64,000 bases of DNA, from the NCBI RefSeq assembly GCF_025628965.1, contig NZ_JAOTEN010000001.1, forward strand, positions 992,001 through 1,056,000, written 5' to 3'. Origin of the DNA: Chryseobacterium gilvum (lineage in GTDB: Bacteria > Bacteroidota > Bacteroidia > Flavobacteriales > Weeksellaceae). Below the pieces are notes generated by a model. That model saw only the letters and a list, made by a program, of their open reading frames with translations, was not told where the DNA came from and searched no databases. The position numbers were made by a program, and so were the translations under genes. Below, piece after piece: positions 19,701 to 28,217 of the stretch. Position 1 is the stretch's first letter. Each line of letters starts with the position of its first letter.

Positions 19701-20202
19701 CCCATTTTGTAATCAGCCAGACCAGAAGGGCAATAAACAAAGATGCCATGGAATACACTTCTCCTTCTACCGCTGAAAACCAAAACGAATCTGAGAAAGT
19801 AAAACATAAAGCTCCAATTACCCCTGCAAATAAAATTGCAATTTCCTGGTGTTTTGTCACTTCTTCAAAATCTTTATTCAGCAGCCTTCTTACGAAATGC
19901 GTAATCGTCCAAAACAGAAACAAAATTGTCAAAGCGCTGAATAATGCAGACATTGCATTAATAACAATTGAATAATTTTCACCATTTCCCATCGCAAATA
20001 TTGCTGCCACTGCTCCTACAATCTGAAATAATGCAGCGCCTGGAGCGTGGGTAACTTCTAATTTTACGGCAGAAGAGATATATTCTCCGCAATCCCAAAA
20101 ACTAAAATTGGGTTCTACAGTCGATAGATAAGTGAAAAAAGCAATGACGAAAATCACCCATCCCAAAATGGTGTTCCATTGCCTAAAAGTCCAGTTTTTC
20201 AT
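16717..20202 (-). CDS. DUF2723-domain polytopic membrane protein (putative protein O-glycosyltransferase)
   Basis: The 1161-residue protein begins with the DUF2723 signature: a first membrane helix, then YLSTVEPNFSFWDCGEY and KLEVTHAPGAALFQIVGA. The DxxE in WDCGEY matches the acidic first-loop motif of GT-C enzymes. About twelve membrane helices occur in residues 10-680, interrupted by a large hydrophilic insert near 360-520. A soluble C-terminal region from about 690 includes TPR-like helices. The human DUF2723 protein TMEM260 is a protein O-mannosyltransferase, so a glycosyltransferase role is plausible; that is transfer from a distant relative. The gene is monocistronic. Confidence 0.82.
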   Translation of the reverse strand: MKNWTFRQWNTILGWVIFVIAFFTYLSTVEPNFSFWDCGEYISSAVKLEVTHAPGAALFQIVGAVAAIFAMGNGENYSIVINAMSALFSALTILFLFWTITHFVRRLLNKDFEEVTKHQEIAILFAGVIGALCFTFSDSFWFSAVEGEVYSMASLFIALLVWLITKWENEYLEKDNERWIILIFFILGLSVGVHMMCMLAIPAVCLVYYARRYQFTWKSFLWANVITLGILIIVFKIIFPLIMSLFGKLEIFFVNGLGLPFHSGTIAGFVIMVTLCYIIIKYARKVKRNIYQTVALSVVYMIIGFSCWMVIPIRANANPPMNLNDPDTAIGMLDYYNREQYGDWPTIYGQNYTAFLDNDGIQKNEDGSFKTEKTGEIYEKDEKTGTYRKTGDRFNYVFNKSHVSLMPRMFNEDKDVMANYISMYGAPDFTFNYSNEDLADNPEAKSIFNDLRTKYEDKTITAQDYLKVKPYNLITVQKPSFAQNMDYFITFQNKYYFIRYLMWNFVGRQNDLEGSSEDTKGNWISGISFIDNSLLANQDTMPAKFRNESTVAFFFLPLLLGIIGCYFQFMRDFGRFYAILSLFILTSVGIVFYTGMKPFEPRERDYAMVGSFYAFAIWIGLGAGAILWYLQSKIKSNAANLAFGVILLGVPFMMGFQNYNVHDRSDRYTAYDYAYSVLKSLPKEDILFVYGDNDTYPVWAMQETERFRDDVKVVNFTLLSTPWNIDQVKRKTYNANPIPSQLTHEDYRDGVNDQIYLMKKDDWQNIFSNLKESGAPDTAMREFQKYLVQDSMTLKEAVNFLKSKSPEKDEILKMIFGDERFEKYNFLPVSKFILPVNKNNALKAGIINASDLPNTANQIMIDYKSSTLYKNNLMMFDILANFDWKRPINFSSGGVYDSENVFFLDDYLQFDGFSYRLIPVHSPRTDDGEMGRVDANSLYNVVKNFRWGNFKNLNAHFDETATSNIISYRSSASRAAAALALSGQKGKAIELLDLAAKEIPAEKYNDPRSLSSMVYGYIVAGQEQKGLKLAEVLKKGIFEEYDYYLTLNRQDQRFVGREMKSKPMEYSLVVTAVTDAYTKIGQKDKAYAYLVKSIEPIDKKFNVFIKDLQQMGKEKAATESENVQRITPFYQYLFDIMEPFDSTYSKEKEDQITTAIIKATQ

Positions 20203-20385
20203 AGTATAAAATCAATTATGCGAAAATAAGGTTTTTACTTCATTCTGTATTGATTTTAACAAAATTTAAAAAAACTGGCGCACTTTTTGTCAGCGTTTCG
20301 GAGCAATAAATGCAAATCAGAAACAGATAATTTTAGTTTGAAAGCTTATAATTCTGTAAAAGTTTAGAAATTATTTATTTTTTTG

Positions 20386-20393
20386 TATTTTTG
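20386..20393 (+). promoter_or_regulatory. -7 promoter element of the capA candidate
   Basis: TATTTTTG is an exact TAnnTTTG match 31 bp before the ATG at 20425. Confidence 0.65.
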
Positions 20394-20424
20394 CGGTCAG
20401 ATTTTTATTGAAAAATAATAAATA

Positions 20425-21462
20425 ATGAGTAATGTTTACGATAATATTCTTGGCTTAATCGGAAAGACCCCTTTAGTACGGCTAAATACGGTTACTAAAG
20501 AGATTCCAGCTAAAGTTTATGCCAAGTTAGAATCATATAATCCTGGACATTCCACGAAAGACAGAATCGCTCTTCATATTATTGAAAACGCTGAGAAAAA
20601 AGGTTTATTAAAAGAAGATTCGGTAGTGGTGGAAACTACATCCGGAAATACAGGTTTTTCACTGGCAATGGTGTGCATCATTAAAGGGTATAAATGTATT
20701 CTTGCGGTAAGTGATAAAACGAAAGCAGAAAAAATTGCTTACCTGAAAGCTCTCGGTGCTACTGTATATATATGTCCTGCGAATGTACCTGCGAATGATC
20801 CGAAATCATACTATGAGGTAGCAAAAAGAATTGCTGCCGAAACTCCTAATTCTGTTTATATCAATCAGTATTTTAATGAACTGAATATTGATGCTCATTA
20901 TCAGACAACAGGTCCTGAGATTTGGGAACAGACCGAAGGTAAAATTACCCATCTTTTTGCCTGCACCGGAACCGGTGGAACATTATCCGGATCTGCAAAA
21001 TTTTTAAAAGAAAAAAATCCCAATATTAAAATCATTGGCGTAGACGCAGACGGATCTATTCTAAAAAGCTATCACGAAACCGGAGAAATTCATAAAGAAG
21101 ATGTGCATCCTTATCAAATTGAGGGGATGGGGAAAAATCTAATTCCCTCTGCACTTCTCTTTGACAAAGTAGATGAATTTATAAGAGTAAACGATGAGAT
21201 GTCTGCTTACAGAACCCGTGAAATCGCTTTAAAAGAAGCTATTATGGGTGGCTACACAACAGGTGCGGTTACACAGGCATTAATACAATATGCACAATCT
21301 CACGAATTGACAGAAAATGATTTTGTCGTACTTATTTATCCTGATCATGGCTCAAGATATATTACTAAAGTCTACAGCGACGAATGGATGGCTCAACAAG
21401 GCTTTATCAACAATTGTGTGCACAACTATGATGAAGTTTTCAAGACAGAATACATAAAATAG
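20425..21462 (+). CDS. capA: Cystathionine-beta-synthase-like PLP enzyme, candidate cysteate synthase
   Basis: The 345-residue enzyme belongs to the CysK/CBS fold-type II family. The PLP lysine is K45 in NPGHSTKDRIA; the substrate loop is TSGNTG (72-77), the phosphate loop GTGGT (182-186), and a serine in DHGSRY should contact the pyridine nitrogen. It lacks CBS regulatory and haem domains. CapA of Capnocytophaga, which makes L-cysteate from O-phosphoserine and sulfite, is described as closest to CBS. The next gene here is a CapB-type oxoamine synthase, which supports that role. Cysteine synthase or CBS remain alternatives. The gene has its own promoter and terminator. Confidence 0.72.
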   Translation: MSNVYDNILGLIGKTPLVRLNTVTKEIPAKVYAKLESYNPGHSTKDRIALHIIENAEKKGLLKEDSVVVETTSGNTGFSLAMVCIIKGYKCILAVSDKTKAEKIAYLKALGATVYICPANVPANDPKSYYEVAKRIAAETPNSVYINQYFNELNIDAHYQTTGPEIWEQTEGKITHLFACTGTGGTLSGSAKFLKEKNPNIKIIGVDADGSILKSYHETGEIHKEDVHPYQIEGMGKNLIPSALLFDKVDEFIRVNDEMSAYRTREIALKEAIMGGYTTGAVTQALIQYAQSHELTENDFVVLIYPDHGSRYITKVYSDEWMAQQGFINNCVHNYDEVFKTEYIK

Positions 21463-21484
21463 AAAACTGATTTCTATCATATAT

Positions 21485-21513
21485 AAAGCCTTTTGTGAAA
21501 TACGAAAGGCTTT
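21485..21513 (+). terminator. Intrinsic terminator after the capA candidate
   Basis: A 9-bp stem (21485-21493 with 21505-21513) is followed by T. It ends transcription before the capB candidate, which has its own promoter. Confidence 0.8.
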
Positions 21514-21533
21514 TTTATTAACCTAAAATTAAT

Positions 21534-21541
21534 TAACTTTG
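21534..21541 (+). promoter_or_regulatory. -7 promoter element of the capB candidate
   Basis: TAACTTTG is an exact TAnnTTTG match 35 bp before the ATG at 21577. Confidence 0.65.
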
Positions 21542-21576
21542 TGCCTTATAACTCATATAAATATTGAATATAAATA

Positions 21577-22839
21577 ATGGTAGATATTTTTGAAAGAATA
21601 AAGCAAAATCCTGGTCCTTTAGGTCAGTTTGCAGATTACGCCGAAGGTTATTTTGTATTTCCTAAGCTTGAAGGCCCTATTGGTCCCAGAATGATTTTTC
21701 AAGGTAAGGAAGTTATTTTTTGGAGCGCCAATGATTATCTTGGGCTTTGTAATCATCCGGAAGTTTTGGAAGCAGATGCAAAAGCTGCTGCAGAATTTGG
21801 AATGTTTTATCCGATGGGCGCAAGAGCAATGTCCGGCGAAACTGCACAACATCAGCAATTGGAAAAGGAATTGGCTGAATTTACTCAAAAAGATGCTGCC
21901 TACTTATTAAACTTCGGATATCAAGGAATGGTTTCTTGTATCGATGCATTGGTGACAAGACATGACGTGATTGTATACGATGCAGATTCTCATGCTTGTA
22001 TTGTTGACGGAGTACGGCTTCACATGGGAAAAAGTTTTACTTTCAAACATAATGATATTGCGAGTTTAGAAAAAAACCTGGCAAGAGCGACTAAAGTGGC
22101 AGAAGAAAACGGAGGCGGAATTTTAGTGATCACCGAAGGGGTTTTTGGAATGAGAGGAATGCAGGGCAAACTGAAAGAAATCTGCGAATTAAAATCAAAA
22201 TTTAATTTCAGGCTTTTGGTAGACGATGCACATGGTTTCGGAACTTTGGGTAAAACCGGAGCCGGAGCAGGCGAAGAACAGGGTTGTCAAGATCAGATCG
22301 ATGTTTATTTCTCAACATTTGCCAAATCAATGGCTGGTTTCGGAGCATTTCTTTCCGGAGATGAAACGATCATCCGATTTTTAAAATACAATCTTCGTTC
22401 CCAGATTTTTGCCAAATCTTTAACAATGCCAATGGTAATCGGAGGTTTAAAGAGATTGGAATTATTAAGAACACGTCCTGAAATTAAAGATAAATTGTGG
22501 GAAAATGTATATAAGCTTCAAAATGGACTCAAAGAAAAAGGCTTTAACCTGGGAAATACAAATACTTGTGTAACTCCTGTTTTCATTGAAGGAACTACGA
22601 TCGAGGCTACTCTTTTAGCTAAAGATTTAAGAGAAAATTACGGGGTTTTTACATCAGTAGTTGTGTACCCGGTGATTCCGAAAGGAATGATTTTATTAAG
22701 ACTGATTCCTACCGCTTCACATACAGATGCCGAAATTAATGAGACCCTTGCAGCCTTTGAAGCTATTCATGACAAATTAACTTCAGGACATTACAGAGAG
22801 ATCGAAAAACAAATGAATATCGAATACAAACAAATGTAA
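21577..22839 (+). CDS. capB: Alpha-oxoamine synthase, candidate cysteate C-fatty acyltransferase or serine palmitoyltransferase
   Basis: This 420-residue fold-type I PLP enzyme belongs to the SPT/KBL/AONS family. Visible landmarks are ANDYLGL, the cofactor-stacking histidine in DADSHAC (H139), VDDAHGFGTLG, and the Schiff-base lysine K250 in FSTFAKSMAGFGAF. SPT-type members condense an amino acid with an acyl-CoA, giving the long-chain base of sphingolipids. CapB does this with cysteate to give dehydrocapnine, the backbone of sulfonolipids such as sulfobacin. The adjacent CBS-like gene favours the CapB reading. A true serine palmitoyltransferase or 2-amino-3-ketobutyrate ligase cannot be excluded by sequence alone. 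Confidence 0.75.
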   Translation: MVDIFERIKQNPGPLGQFADYAEGYFVFPKLEGPIGPRMIFQGKEVIFWSANDYLGLCNHPEVLEADAKAAAEFGMFYPMGARAMSGETAQHQQLEKELAEFTQKDAAYLLNFGYQGMVSCIDALVTRHDVIVYDADSHACIVDGVRLHMGKSFTFKHNDIASLEKNLARATKVAEENGGGILVITEGVFGMRGMQGKLKEICELKSKFNFRLLVDDAHGFGTLGKTGAGAGEEQGCQDQIDVYFSTFAKSMAGFGAFLSGDETIIRFLKYNLRSQIFAKSLTMPMVIGGLKRLELLRTRPEIKDKLWENVYKLQNGLKEKGFNLGNTNTCVTPVFIEGTTIEATLLAKDLRENYGVFTSVVVYPVIPKGMILLRLIPTASHTDAEINETLAAFEAIHDKLTSGHYREIEKQMNIEYKQM

Positions 22840-22861
22840 TTTGATTTCACCTAAATAGTAT

Positions 22862-22889
22862 AAAACCGTTAGAAATCTCTAGCGGTTTT
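22862..22889 (+). terminator. Intrinsic terminator after the capB candidate
   Basis: A 12-position stem with one wobble or mismatch (22862-22873 with 22878-22889) is followed by further T residues. Confidence 0.85.
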
Positions 22890-22928
22890 TTTTCAAAATT
22901 AATTTCTGAAAAAATCTAAGATTTACAA

Positions 22929-22936
22929 TAACTTTG
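22929..22936 (+). promoter_or_regulatory. -7 promoter element of the radical SAM gene
   Basis: TAACTTTG is an exact TAnnTTTG match only 13 bp before the TTG start at 22950. The transcript would be nearly leaderless. Confidence 0.65.
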
Positions 22937-22949
22937 TAAAAAATAACTT

Positions 22950-25145
22950 TTGAAAGATCTTCTTCTCATTACACCCCCTTTTACGCAGCTCAATACGCCT
23001 TATCCCGCGACTGCGTATATCAAAGGTTTCCTCAATACTAAAGCTATTTCATGCTTTCAGATCGATTTGGGAATTGAGGTGATTGCAGAGTTATTTTCCA
23101 AAGAAGGCATTACAAATATATTTGAAAAGGAGATTGATCATGAAGCTGCATCTCAGAATTCCCAGAGAATTTTTGCACTCAGAAATGAATATATTAAAAC
23201 CATAGATCAGGTCATTCATTTCCTACAGGGTAAAACACCTACATTGGCACGACAGATCTGTTCCATGAATTTTTTACCGGAAGCTTCCCGGTTCAACCAA
23301 TTGGATGATATGGAATTTGCCTTCGGAAATATGGGATTGCAGGATAAGGCTAAACATCTGGCTACTTTATACTTAGAAGATTTATCTGATTATATTGTTG
23401 AACATATCGATGCTGATTTTGGTTTTAGCAGATATGCTGAAAGATTGGGCAAAAGTGCCAATTCCTTTGACGAATTATATCTAAAACTGAATGACCATTA
23501 TACCTATATTGATGATATTACATTGAAAATTCTCAAGGAAAAGCTAGAATCTGTTCAGCCGAAATTGGTGTGCTTTTCGATTCCGTTTCCGGGAAATTTG
23601 TATTCAGCATTCCGATCTGCGCAATATATCAAAAAAAATTATCCCCATATTAAAATTGCAATGGGTGGCGGATTTCCCAATACCGAGCTTAGGGAAATTA
23701 AAGATCCCCGAGTTTTTGAATTCTTTGATTTTATTACATTAGACGATGGCGAACTGCCGATTGAATTGCTTTATAAATATGTATTTAGTTCTCAACCCTA
23801 TCAGGAATCTCAATTTAAAAGAACTTTCTTACTTGAAAACGGAAGAGTTACTTACAAAAATAATTCAACACAACACGATTATAAACAAACGCAAATCGGA
23901 ACACCGGATTATTCTGATTTACAGCTAGATCAATATATTTCTGTGATTGAAATAGCCAATCCCATGCACAGTTTATGGAGCGACGGAAGATGGAATAAAC
24001 TGACCATGGCCCACGGTTGTTACTGGGGAAAATGTACTTTTTGCGATATTTCGTTAGATTACATTAAAATTTACGAGCCTATCTCAGCGAAGATTCTGGT
24101 CGACAGAATGGAAGAACTTATTGCAACAACCGGTGAAACGGGCTTTCACTTTGTAGATGAAGCCGCACCACCCGCTTTGATGAGAGAAGTTGCCCTGGAA
24201 ATTTTAAGAAGAAATCTTGTGGTAACCTGGTGGACAAATATTCGGTTTGAAAAAAGTTTTACCCGCGATTTGTGCTTTTTACTGAAACTTTCAGGCTGCA
24301 TTGCTGTTTCCGGAGGCTTGGAAGTAGCAAGCGACCGACTGCTGCAATTAATTGACAAAGGAATTTCTGTAGAACAGGTGGCACAAGTGACAAGAAATTT
24401 TACTGAAGCCGGAGTCATGATTCATGCTTATTTAATGTACGGCTATCCTACTCAGACCATTCAGGAAACAGTAGATTCTCTGGAAATGGTGCGACAGTTA
24501 TTCGAAATGGGGATTTTACAAAGCGCTTTCTGGCATCAGTTTGCGATGACAGCGCACTCACCTGTCGGTTTGAATCCTGAAGAATTTGGAGTAACACCAC
24601 TCAAACAGGAAATTTTATTTGCCAATAATGACATCGATTTTACAGACAGAACCGGGATTGATCATGGTCAATTTAGTTTCGGATTAAAAAAATCGCTTTT
24701 TAATTACATGCACGGAATTAATTTTGAAATTCCGTTACAGGACTGGTTTGAGTTTAAAATTCCAAAAACAACCATTCATCCCGATTATATTCATGATTGC
24801 CTTCTGGAAAGTGAAAATTTTGTTTTTAAAGGAAACTCAAAAATTATTTTCTTAGATAAAAACGTAATCGCTGAGAATTACATAAAAGCAAAAAAACAAA
24901 ACTCATGGGCGTACACAAGAATTACGTTTCATTTAAAAACAAATGTAGTTACCGTCGATCTTGAACAGGAAAAAGCAGAATGGCTTATAAAAGTTATTCA
25001 GGAAAATACATTTGAAAATCCAAAACGGGTTACTCTTCAGCAACTTAAATCACAATTCGAGGAAATTTCTGAAGATTTTGAACTGTTCTGGTTTTCAAAG
25101 CCGATGCAGCAATTAAAAGAAAACGGGGTGGTTCTAAGTTTATAG
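22950..25145 (+). CDS. B12-binding-type radical SAM protein with a Cx4Cx2C cluster motif
   Basis: The 731-residue protein has an N-terminal Rossmann-like region of the B12-binding type (about 1-290) and a radical SAM barrel from about 350. The cluster cysteines are C357, C362 and C365 in HGCYWGKCTFC, spaced Cx4Cx2C rather than the usual Cx3Cx2C. A GGLEVASDR segment and YLMYGYPTQT further on fit the barrel. I see no DxHxxG cobalamin motif, so corrinoid binding is uncertain. The start is TTG at 22950: MKDLLLITPPF is the normal family opening and the promoter leaves no room upstream. It sits 110 bp after the capB candidate but has its own promoter. The substrate is unknown. Confidence 0.8.
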   Translation: MKDLLLITPPFTQLNTPYPATAYIKGFLNTKAISCFQIDLGIEVIAELFSKEGITNIFEKEIDHEAASQNSQRIFALRNEYIKTIDQVIHFLQGKTPTLARQICSMNFLPEASRFNQLDDMEFAFGNMGLQDKAKHLATLYLEDLSDYIVEHIDADFGFSRYAERLGKSANSFDELYLKLNDHYTYIDDITLKILKEKLESVQPKLVCFSIPFPGNLYSAFRSAQYIKKNYPHIKIAMGGGFPNTELREIKDPRVFEFFDFITLDDGELPIELLYKYVFSSQPYQESQFKRTFLLENGRVTYKNNSTQHDYKQTQIGTPDYSDLQLDQYISVIEIANPMHSLWSDGRWNKLTMAHGCYWGKCTFCDISLDYIKIYEPISAKILVDRMEELIATTGETGFHFVDEAAPPALMREVALEILRRNLVVTWWTNIRFEKSFTRDLCFLLKLSGCIAVSGGLEVASDRLLQLIDKGISVEQVAQVTRNFTEAGVMIHAYLMYGYPTQTIQETVDSLEMVRQLFEMGILQSAFWHQFAMTAHSPVGLNPEEFGVTPLKQEILFANNDIDFTDRTGIDHGQFSFGLKKSLFNYMHGINFEIPLQDWFEFKIPKTTIHPDYIHDCLLESENFVFKGNSKIIFLDKNVIAENYIKAKKQNSWAYTRITFHLKTNVVTVDLEQEKAEWLIKVIQENTFENPKRVTLQQLKSQFEEISEDFELFWFSKPMQQLKENGVVLSL

Positions 25146-25154
25146 AATATAAAT

Positions 25155-25204
25155 TTGGCTAAAGCCAATTGAACCTGATTTTTATTAAACGGGCTAAAGC
25201 CCGT
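25155..25204. repeat. REP-like pair of palindromes with GGCTAAAGCC core
   Basis: Two palindromes share the core GGCTAAAGCC: TTGGCTAAAGCCAA (25155-25168) and ACGGGCTAAAGCCCGT (25189-25204). They lie between the convergent ends of the radical SAM gene and the next minus-strand gene. From memory, the same type of motif is scattered through flavobacterial intergenic regions. I see one copy in this window. Confidence 0.7.
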
Positions 25205-25225
25205 CTCCAATAACTTTTTCGAGAG

Positions 25226-26056
25226 CTACTTTTTATCTTTTTCAATCCCATCTTTCACTACGTCGCCTACAATTATTTTCTCTTTGACTTTAATAAAGTT
25301 TGGGTCTAAAATAGCCATACGTTCTGCAATTGCTTTATAGGTGGGAAATTTTAAAATTGATGCCTTACCGGATATTTCCCTGTATAATGTGAACGTTTTT
25401 CCACCGGCAGTTTTGATCTGTTTTGTAGTTGTTATATATTTCCCGATATATTTACTTTTAGCATCATAGATTTCTATATCAATAAAAGTTTTATCTGTAA
25501 TTCTTTCATCGGAACCAAAACTCGGAGGCAGATTGGTAAAATAACCGACAGGAATTCCGTTGCTCAAAATTTCTCCTACATGATTGACTTCAAGATTCAG
25601 TTTATCTATTTTTGAACGGATCGTATAAGCTTCTTTTGTCTTATTGTCGAGCTTACGTTTAGGCATATTTGTAAAAAGTTCATCCAGGTTTTTGATATTG
25701 ATCCCTCTTTCATCTATAATCTTTAGAGCCTTCACACAGGTATACACTGCAGATTTTTCATCACCGGAAAATACCGATGGGGATATGTAATCCAAGTCTA
25801 AAGTTTTTTCTCTGTTATATACTCTATTTATTTTTATATAACTGTCTCTTACTGAATCTACTACGCTTTTATCCACAAATTCTATTGTAAAAATCGGAGT
25901 TTCTTTTAAATCCATAAAAGTATATTGACTGGATTTATTAGCAATCTTTGCGACATGAATATTGTCTAAAGTTACAATCCCCCGTTTTACTTTTATAGTT
26001 TGGGCATTAAAAAAAATGCAAAATAGCGTTAATACTATGATGATGCCTTTCTTCAT
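25226..26056 (-). CDS. Secreted protein of unknown function
   Basis: The 276-residue protein has a signal peptide (MKKGIIIVLTLFCIFFNAQ, cleavage after AQ), so it is probably periplasmic or surface-exposed. The rest is soluble, lysine-rich, with no cysteine cluster or recognisable motif. A short stretch, NGIPVGYFTNLPPSFGSDER, may form a surface loop. I do not recognise a family. It follows the atpC terminator on the same strand, so it is likely transcribed on its own. Downstream lies the GGCTAAAGCC repeat element rather than a normal terminator. Confidence 0.7.
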   Translation of the reverse strand: MKKGIIIVLTLFCIFFNAQTIKVKRGIVTLDNIHVAKIANKSSQYTFMDLKETPIFTIEFVDKSVVDSVRDSYIKINRVYNREKTLDLDYISPSVFSGDEKSAVYTCVKALKIIDERGINIKNLDELFTNMPKRKLDNKTKEAYTIRSKIDKLNLEVNHVGEILSNGIPVGYFTNLPPSFGSDERITDKTFIDIEIYDAKSKYIGKYITTTKQIKTAGGKTFTLYREISGKASILKFPTYKAIAERMAILDPNFIKVKEKIIVGDVVKDGIEKDKK

Positions 26057-26080
26057 ACAGTCAGGTTTTACAAAACATAA

Positions 26081-26107
26081 AAAAAGTGTAACCAGGTTAC
26101 ACTTTTT
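26081..26107 (-). terminator. Intrinsic terminator of the atpD-atpC operon
   Basis: An 11-bp stem (26081-26091 with 26097-26107) is flanked by A and T runs. It lies 28 bp after the atpC stop on the minus strand. Confidence 0.85.
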
Positions 26108-26134
26108 GAAAAATATATTTAGCTTTCCATTTAA

Positions 26135-26416
26135 TTATTCGCAAAGGATAATCCCTTTATCGTGATTAAATTCTATAACACCGCTTTTAATAGCATAAGA
26201 AAAAACAGAGTCTTTATCGTTTTCTTTTGTAAAATTTTTGGCAAAACTATCGTTGATAGAATTGGTGAATAATTTCACTTTTCCGCCTACTAATGAAGAA
26301 ACGATTCCTGCGTGATTTTTCATGATATGAAATTCACCGTTTTTACCCGGCAACAATATAGAATTTACCTCTCCTTCAAAAACTACGTGTTCTGGTGTTA
26401 AAATTTTTATATTCAT
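26135..26416 (-). CDS. atpC: ATP synthase F1 subunit epsilon
   Basis: The 93-residue protein opens MNIKILTPEHVVFEGEVNSILLPG and contains GEFHIMKNHAGIVSSL, the conserved pattern of the epsilon beta-sandwich. The C-terminal helical hairpin that regulates ATP hydrolysis in longer homologues is missing, as is usual in Bacteroidota. Epsilon forms part of the central stalk linking F1 catalysis to rotor movement. It is the second gene of a two-gene operon, 90 bp after atpD. The other ATP synthase genes are not in this window, an arrangement common in flavobacteria. Confidence 0.93.
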   Translation of the reverse strand: MNIKILTPEHVVFEGEVNSILLPGKNGEFHIMKNHAGIVSSLVGGKVKLFTNSINDSFAKNFTKENDKDSVFSYAIKSGVIEFNHDKGIILCE

Positions 26417-26506
26417 TTTTAATTTAGATTTAAAGATTTCAGAATTCAGATTTCAGACATAAAAGTCTCATGTCTAGAATCTGACATCTTGTGTCTAATT
26501 AATTTA
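26417..26506. repeat. Degenerate repeat in the atpD-atpC gap
   Basis: The 90-bp spacer holds repeated ATTTCAGA-like units and an AGACAT ... ATGTCT inverted pair (about 26455-26475). It resembles the low-complexity spacer repeats near 15064-15150. It may form a weak hairpin between the two genes. Confidence 0.4.
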
Positions 26507-28120
<1,614 letters not shown>

Positions 28121-28168
28121 TCATCCATTTTCAATAAAAGTGGTTGTAATTATGAAAAGATTGCCGTA

Positions 28169-28199
28169 TTGACAGATTGCTACATTATGTTTATATTTG
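28169..28199 (+). promoter_or_regulatory. Promoter of ribF
   Basis: TTG (28169-28171), a 20-bp spacer and TATATTTG (28192-28199) match the flavobacterial consensus exactly. The -7 element covers the TTG at 28197, so that codon cannot be the ribF start. Confidence 0.85.
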
Positions 28200-28217
28200 C
28201 AGTCAAAATTTTTCCGT

